Below, piece after piece: positions 6,152-10,264 of a DNA stretch of 10,264 nucleotides (position 1 is its first letter; every line of letters begins with the position of its first letter). Source of the DNA: Rhodospirillales bacterium (GTDB lineage Bacteria; Pseudomonadota; Alphaproteobacteria; Rhodospirillales; Magnetospirillaceae); NCBI GenBank assembly GCA_030040955.1, contig JASHSH010000109.1, forward strand, positions 1 through 10,264. Reading direction: 5' to 3'. The notes beneath the pieces are model-generated. The model saw only the letters and a list, made by a program, of their open reading frames with translations. It was not told where the DNA came from and did no database searches. Made by a program: the position numbers and the translations under genes.

Positions 6152-7473
6152 TGGCGGTTCGTGCGGCGCCGCGGGCGGTTCCCGGCCGCGTGGCCTACAT
6201 CAACGCGCGCCTGCTCGACCCGGCCACCGGGCTCGACGCGCACGGCGCAGTTCTTACCGACGGCGAGATCGTGATCGACGTCGGCCCGGGCCTGTTCGCG
6301 GGCGGCGTGCCGGAATCGATCGAGGTGATCGACTGCAAGGGCGCGTGCCTGGCGCCGGGCCTGGTCGACATGCGCGTGCATCTGCGCGAGCCCGGCGAGG
6401 AGCACAAGGAATCGCTGCGCTCGGCCGGCGAATCGGCGGTGGCCGGCGGCGTCACCTCGATGGTCTGCCTGCCCGACACCGATCCGGTGATCGACGATGT
6501 CGCCGCGGTCGAATTCGTGGCGCGGCGCGCGCGGCTGATCGGCCTGGCCAAGGTCTATCCCTACGCCGCCGCCACCAAGGGCCTCGAAGGCCGCGACGTG
6601 GCCGAGATCGGCATGCTCGCCGAGGCCGGCGCGCTCGGCTTCACCGATGCCGACCGGGCGATCGGCGACGCCCGCATCATGCGCCAGGTGCTGTCCTACT
6701 CCGCCACCTTCGACGCCATTGTCATCCAGCACCCGGAAGAGCCGAGCCTGGCGGCGGGCGGCGCGATGAACGAGGGCGAGCTGGCGACGCGCCTGGGTCT
6801 CGCCGGCATCTCGCCGGCGGCCGAGGCGATCCTGCTCGAGCGCGACATGCGTCTGGTCGAGCTGACCGGCTGCCGCTATCACGCCGCCCACGTCTCCACG
6901 GCGGAAGGCGTTGCCATCCTGCGCGCCGCCAAATCGCGCGGCCTGCCGGTGAGCTGCGACACCGCGCCGCCCTATTTCGCGCTCAACGAGCTCGCGGTCG
7001 GCGACTGGCGCACCTTCGCCAAGCTCTCTCCGCCGCTGCGCGCCGAAGCCGACCGTCAGGCCGTGGTGGCCGGCATCGCCGACGGCACGATCGACACCAT
7101 CGCCTCCGATCACGCGCCGCAGGACCAGGATTCGAAGCGCCTGCCTTTCGTCCAGGCGGCGTTCGGCGGCGTAGGTCTCGAGACGCTGCTGCCGATCACG
7201 CTTGATCTGCACCATAACGGGCATCTGAGCCTGCTGGACGCGATCGGGCGCGTGACTTGGGCGCCGGCGCGCCTGCTGGGCTTGCCGGCCGGACGGCTGA
7301 AGGCGGGAGCGGCGGCGGATTTGATCCTGTTCGATCCGGACTCACCCTGGGTGGTCGATCCGGACCGATTCCGCAGCAAATCCAAGAACAGCCCGTTCGA
7401 CGGGCGTCCGGTTCAGGGCAAAGTGCTGCGCACCGTGGTCGACGGACGCGCGGTGTTCGTCGCCGATGCTTGA
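6151..7473 (+). CDS. pyrC: Dihydroorotase-family protein with altered metal site
   Basis: Class I dihydroorotases interconvert carbamoyl aspartate and dihydroorotate, the step after PyrB. The 440-residue protein has the amidohydrolase barrel plan: LAPGLVDMRVHLREPG (67-82), GGVTSMVCLPDTDPV, GFTDADR (163-169), IQHPEE (His194), AAHVST (His247), TIASDHAP (Asp320), and a C-terminal GAAADLILFDPD strand. The HxH metal motif reads R75-V-H77, so the first histidine is lost. The other expected ligands (His77, Asp166, His194, His247, Asp320) appear present. It may be a low-activity or inactive partner that supports PyrB assembly, as known for Pseudomonas PyrC', with an active enzyme encoded elsewhere. 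ATG 6151 is preferred over GTG 6148 because GGAGG (6139-6143) is seven bases from the ATG. It overlaps pyrB by one base and plsY by eight. Confidence 0.92.
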   Translation: MAVRAAPRAVPGRVAYINARLLDPATGLDAHGAVLTDGEIVIDVGPGLFAGGVPESIEVIDCKGACLAPGLVDMRVHLREPGEEHKESLRSAGESAVAGGVTSMVCLPDTDPVIDDVAAVEFVARRARLIGLAKVYPYAAATKGLEGRDVAEIGMLAEAGALGFTDADRAIGDARIMRQVLSYSATFDAIVIQHPEEPSLAAGGAMNEGELATRLGLAGISPAAEAILLERDMRLVELTGCRYHAAHVSTAEGVAILRAAKSRGLPVSCDTAPPYFALNELAVGDWRTFAKLSPPLRAEADRQAVVAGIADGTIDTIASDHAPQDQDSKRLPFVQAAFGGVGLETLLPITLDLHHNGHLSLLDAIGRVTWAPARLLGLPAGRLKAGAAADLILFDPDSPWVVDPDRFRSKSKNSPFDGRPVQGKVLRTVVDGRAVFVADA

Positions 7474-8062
7474 AGGCGCCGCGGCGCTTCTCGGCTATCT
7501 GCTTGGATCGATTCCCTTCGGCCTGCTGCTTACGCGCGCGGCGGGTCTAGGCGACATCCGCGCCATCGGCTCGGGCAATATCGGCGCGACCAACGTCCTG
7601 CGCACGGGCAACCGGGCGCTGGCCGCGGCCACGCTCCTGCTCGACGGCGGCAAGGGTGCGGCGGCCGTGCTGCTCGCCGCGCGCCTGGTCTCCGCCGATG
7701 CGGGGCTGATCGCGGGGTTCGCGGCCGTCCTCGGGCATAATTTTCCGGTCTGGCTTCGCTTCCGCGGCGGCAAGGGGGTGGCCACGACGATCGGGACTGC
7801 GCTCGCCGCCGCCTGGCCCGTCGGTCTGATCATGGGCGCGGTCTGGCTGGCGATGGCCGCGCTGCTCCGCTACTCGTCGCTGGCCGCCCTTGCCGCCCTG
7901 CTCGCCGCCCCGATCGCGGCCTATGCCTTGGGCGAGCCGCGCGTCGCCGCGCTCGCCGCGCTACTTGCCATGCTCGGCTACTGGCGGCACGGCGAGAATA
8001 TCCGCCGTCTGCTCGCCGGCGCCGAGCCGAAGATCGGCGCGCGCAAGGCCGATCCCGCCTGA
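7466..8062 (+). CDS. plsY: Acyl-phosphate glycerol-3-phosphate acyltransferase PlsY
   Basis: PlsY transfers an acyl group from acyl phosphate to glycerol-3-phosphate, making lysophosphatidic acid at the inner membrane; it works downstream of PlsX. The 198-residue product is a typical multi-pass protein. The three family motifs are clear: GSGNIGATN (35-43), LDGGKGAAA (59-67) and GHNFPVWLRFRGGKGVAT (90-107), plus GSIPFGLLL (14-22) near the N terminus. Hydrophobic segments lie near 1-23, 51-88, 112-133 and 138-171. The C-terminal RHGENIRRLLAGAEPKIG is also usual. Its ATG lies inside the end of pyrC with an eight-base overlap, and the ribosome site is weak, so it probably depends on translation of pyrC. 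Confidence 0.96.
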   Translation: MLEGAAALLGYLLGSIPFGLLLTRAAGLGDIRAIGSGNIGATNVLRTGNRALAAATLLLDGGKGAAAVLLAARLVSADAGLIAGFAAVLGHNFPVWLRFRGGKGVATTIGTALAAAWPVGLIMGAVWLAMAALLRYSSLAALAALLAAPIAAYALGEPRVAALAALLAMLGYWRHGENIRRLLAGAEPKIGARKADPA

Positions 8063-8067
8063 GCCGA

Positions 8068-9051
8068 ATGCCAGCCGGGCCGATTTTCCTGCATAGCGGA
8101 TTCCGTTCGGGCAGTACCTGGTTCTGGAACCGCTTCCGCGAATGCGCCGGCGCCTACGGTTTCTGCGAGCCTCTGAACGTGAAGCTCGCCTTTCTGACAC
8201 CCGAGAAGATCGAATCCGACCGGCCCGACGCCTGGCCCTCCGGCCATCCGCCGATGCGGCCCTATACCGAGGAGTATCGGCCGCTGCTGCTGCCGGGAGG
8301 CGGCGTCCGTCTCTACGATCCGCGTTTCGGGGTCGAGACCTGCTATCAGACGGGGGACGATCCGGCGCTGGAGCGCTATATCGCCAGCCTTCTCTCGCTG
8401 GCCCGCGATCGCGGAAAGGCCGCCGTCCTCGGCTTTTGCTGCAGCCTCGGCCGCGTGGCCTGGTTCCGCCGCTTCGCCGGCGTCCGCAACGTGGTGACCT
8501 GGCGCAATCCGCGCGACCAGTGGGTCTCGACCCACGCGCAGTGGGTGCGGCACGGCAATTTCAGTTTCGAGGTTCACAGCCTGCTCGCCACCTACATCGC
8601 CCGGCTCTCGCCCCGCCTCGCTCCGCTCTTCCAGGATCTCGGCCCGATCCCTTCGCCGACCGACTTGAACCCCTCCATGTCCTTGTTCGCCGAGCCTTCG
8701 GGAACGGCGCTTCGGTTCCGCGCGTTTCTGCGCGTGTTCACGCTCGATACGCTGATTTCGGTGCAGCAAGCCGATCTGCTCGTCGAATTCGACCGCCTCA
8801 ACGAGCCTGGCCCGTACCGGCGGGAGATCACCGAGCGGTTGCGCGATTGGTCGGGCTTCGCCGATCTCGATTTCGAGGATTGCCGGCTGCCGCATCATCC
8901 GTTCGACGCGGATGCCGATTATCCTTCGCTTTTGCGCGCCGAGGCCGAATTCTTGGAGGAATTCGCGCGAACCGATCGGGCCGCGGATTTCCCGACTTCG
9001 CTTCCGTTCCTGCGCGAACGTTTTTCTGAGCTGATTGCCATATCGTCCTGA
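8068..9051 (+). CDS. Sulfotransferase-family protein (PAPS-dependent, substrate unknown)
   Basis: Sulfotransferases move a sulfuryl group from PAPS to a hydroxyl or amino group on a sugar, lipid or small molecule. The 327-residue protein shows a 5'-phosphosulfate loop at the N terminus, FLHSGFRSGSTWFWNRF (7-23). Its 3'-phosphate motif is VVTWRNPRDQWVS (142-154). Arg146 and Ser154 are eight residues apart, as in characterised sulfotransferases. The middle and C-terminal parts are not recognised. No signal peptide or membrane segment is visible, so it should be cytoplasmic. It starts five bases after plsY with no clear ribosome site, suggesting coupled translation. Its place between plsY and dprA is unusual, as these are commonly neighbours in related genomes (recalled, not searched). 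No PAPS synthesis gene is in the window. The family call is fairly firm; the substrate cannot be inferred. Confidence 0.8.
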   Translation: MPAGPIFLHSGFRSGSTWFWNRFRECAGAYGFCEPLNVKLAFLTPEKIESDRPDAWPSGHPPMRPYTEEYRPLLLPGGGVRLYDPRFGVETCYQTGDDPALERYIASLLSLARDRGKAAVLGFCCSLGRVAWFRRFAGVRNVVTWRNPRDQWVSTHAQWVRHGNFSFEVHSLLATYIARLSPRLAPLFQDLGPIPSPTDLNPSMSLFAEPSGTALRFRAFLRVFTLDTLISVQQADLLVEFDRLNEPGPYRREITERLRDWSGFADLDFEDCRLPHHPFDADADYPSLLRAEAEFLEEFARTDRAADFPTSLPFLRERFSELIAISS

Positions 9052-9170
9052 ATTTTTTATGAGCATTGTGACCAGGTATGTACGCAAGCAGTTCAAGTCT
9101 GGGCCAGGCGCAACAGCCATTCGGCGAAGGTTCTTGACTTGTTCCGTTGCGCCGCGCAGTTTCCCCGCCC
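9052..9170 (+). other. 119-bp intergenic gap between sulfotransferase gene and dprA
   Basis: The gap opens with an AT-rich stretch (ATTTTTTAT, 9052-9060). It is followed by a short open frame from ATG 9059 that reads MSIVTRYVRKQFKSG and then runs into dprA in the wrong frame. An inverted repeat of eight perfect pairs, GGCGCAAC (9107-9114) and GTTGCGCC (9146-9153), encloses 31 bases. A TTGACT (9134-9139) lies inside it. No hairpin with a T tail is present after the sulfotransferase gene. Confidence 0.6.
9134..9162 (+). promoter_or_regulatory. Weak candidate promoter for dprA
   Basis: TTGACT (9134-9139) is a good -35 match. After 17 bases there is only CAGTTT (9157-9162), a poor -10. If used, transcription would begin at about the dprA ATG, giving a leaderless mRNA, which would fit the absence of a ribosome site before 9171. 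Judged by eye. Confidence 0.25.
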
Positions 9171-10264
9171 ATGGGGGAGGCAAGCCGCGCATTGTCGGAG
9201 GCCGAACGCCGCGATTGGCTGCGGCTGTACCGCAGCGAGCATGTCGGCCCGGCCACGTTCTTCCGCCTGCTCGAGCATTTCGGCACGGCCGCGCGAGCCA
9301 TCGAGATGTTGCCGGAGCTTGCCCGGCGCGGTGGCGGCAAGCGGCCAGCCCAGATCGTGTCGCAAGCCGCGGCCGAGCGCGAAATCGAGACCCTGCGCCG
9401 TCTTGGCGCCACCTTGGTTTGCTCACCCGAGCCGGCATTTCCGGCCGCCCTGCGCGCGGTCGAGACGGCGCCGCTGCTGATCGTGCGGGGGCACTTGCAT
9501 CTGCTCGCCAAGCCGCAGGTTGCGGTGGTGGGATCGCGCAACGCCTCCGTTGCGGGCAAGCGTCTGGCCGGGACGATCGCTGCGGAGCTGGGCAAGGCCG
9601 GATTTGTCGTGGTTTCCGGCATGGCGCGGGGGATCGACAGCGCGGCGCATGAGGGCGCGCTGGCCAGCGGAACGGTCGCGGTGCTGGCCGGGGGGATCGA
9701 TGTCGTCTACCCGCCCGAAAACGAGAAGCTGTACGAGCGGATCGTCGAGGCGGGCGCGGCGGTGACCGAAATGGCGCCCGGCACCCAGCCGCTGGCCAGC
9801 CACTTCCCGCGCCGCAACCGCCTGATTTCGGGCGTGGCCTTGGGCGTGGTGGTGGTCGAGGCCTCGGCCAAGTCGGGTTCACTGATCACCGCCCGCTACG
9901 CCCTCGACCAAGGGCGGGAGGTGTTCGCCGTGCCCGGCTCGCCGATGGATCCGCGCAGCCATGGACCCAACGGATTGATCAAGCAGGGAGCGACATTGGT
10001 CGAGTCGGCCGCCGACGTGATCGAGGCGCTCGCCCCCATTCTGCGCCAGCCGTTGGCCGAGCCCAGGCGCGAGCGGTATGGGTCTCAACCATTTGGTAAC
10101 ACAGATGAATCCATACTGTCACAGGCCCGCGCCGCGATCCTGAGCGCGCTGGGACCGACGCCGGTGGTGGTTGACGAAGTGATCCGCGAATGCCAATTGT
10201 CACCCGCCATCGTGTCGATGGTCCTGCTCGAACTGGAGCTGGCCGGCCGCCTGGAACGCCACCC
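9171..10264 (+). CDS. dprA: DNA-processing protein DprA, 3' end outside window
   Basis: DprA binds incoming single-stranded DNA and loads RecA during natural transformation; it is also widespread in species not known to be competent. The visible 364 codons run off the right edge. An N-terminal helical region (DWLRLYRSEHVGPATFFRLL) comes first. The Rossmann-like core follows: VAVVGSRNASVAGKRLA (117-133), VSGMARGIDSAAHEGAL (148-164), VLAGGIDVVYPPEN (171-184), FPRRNRLISG (212-221), SGSLITARYALDQGREVFAVPG (235-256) and HGPNGLIKQGA (264-274). From about residue 314 a winged-helix-like C-terminal domain begins (ILSALGPTPVVVDEVIREC) and is cut. The start is ATG 9171, without a ribosome site. TTG 9192, with GGAGG (9176-9180) 11 bases before it, is an alternative that shortens the protein by seven residues. 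Confidence 0.96.
   Translation, partial: MGEASRALSEAERRDWLRLYRSEHVGPATFFRLLEHFGTAARAIEMLPELARRGGGKRPAQIVSQAAAEREIETLRRLGATLVCSPEPAFPAALRAVETAPLLIVRGHLHLLAKPQVAVVGSRNASVAGKRLAGTIAAELGKAGFVVVSGMARGIDSAAHEGALASGTVAVLAGGIDVVYPPENEKLYERIVEAGAAVTEMAPGTQPLASHFPRRNRLISGVALGVVVVEASAKSGSLITARYALDQGREVFAVPGSPMDPRSHGPNGLIKQGATLVESAADVIEALAPILRQPLAEPRRERYGSQPFGNTDESILSQARAAILSALGPTPVVVDEVIRECQLSPAIVSMVLLELELAGRLERH

Noticed and set aside
5950..7224. 424-codon minus-strand open frame opposite pyrC
   Set aside because: The translation is rich in Arg, His, Gly and Asp without a recognisable motif. The plus strand encodes a clear dihydroorotase-family protein.
7978..9882. 634-codon minus-strand open frame across plsY, the sulfotransferase gene and dprA
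   Set aside because: The product is low-complexity Arg/Pro-rich in its N-terminal part and lies opposite three genes with recognisable proteins on the plus strand.

Overview
This window is GC-rich, densely packed chromosomal DNA from an alphaproteobacterium, most likely close to the Rhodospirillales. That placement rests on gene order recalled from that group (gatB-gatA-gatC next to ruvX-pyrB-pyrC-plsY-dprA) and on the protein sequences. No tree could be computed here.

Layout. Positions 1-2710 (minus strand) hold the gatCAB operon, transcribed gatC > gatA > gatB. It encodes the tRNA-dependent amidotransferase; gatB runs off the left edge. Positions 2711-4543 are an accessory-looking pocket with three unrelated items: a frameshifted, partnerless BrnA-type antitoxin gene (+), msrB for methionine sulfoxide repair (+), and an unrecognised, lower-GC multi-pass membrane protein (-) convergent with msrB. 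Positions 4544-10264 (plus strand) return to the conserved block: ruvX, then a tightly coupled pyrB-pyrC-plsY series, then a sulfotransferase-like gene, then dprA, which runs off the right edge.

How the genes work together. GatCAB completes Gln-tRNA(Gln) and/or Asn-tRNA(Asn) synthesis. PyrB catalyses the first committed step of pyrimidine synthesis. Its length and N-terminal extension resemble the Pseudomonas type, in which ATCase forms a complex with a dihydroorotase-like partner. The PyrC encoded immediately downstream lacks the first histidine of the HxH metal motif, so it may be a structural partner rather than a working enzyme. PlsY starts phospholipid synthesis, RuvX acts on RNA or DNA, and DprA handles incoming single-stranded DNA.

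I found no CRISPR array, tRNA or rRNA gene, insertion sequence or phage module, and no convincing new multi-gene system. The points most worth a second look are the broken orphan antitoxin with its hairpin, the altered dihydroorotase metal site, the sulfotransferase gene placed between plsY and dprA, the unknown membrane protein, and the odd 119-bp gap before dprA.
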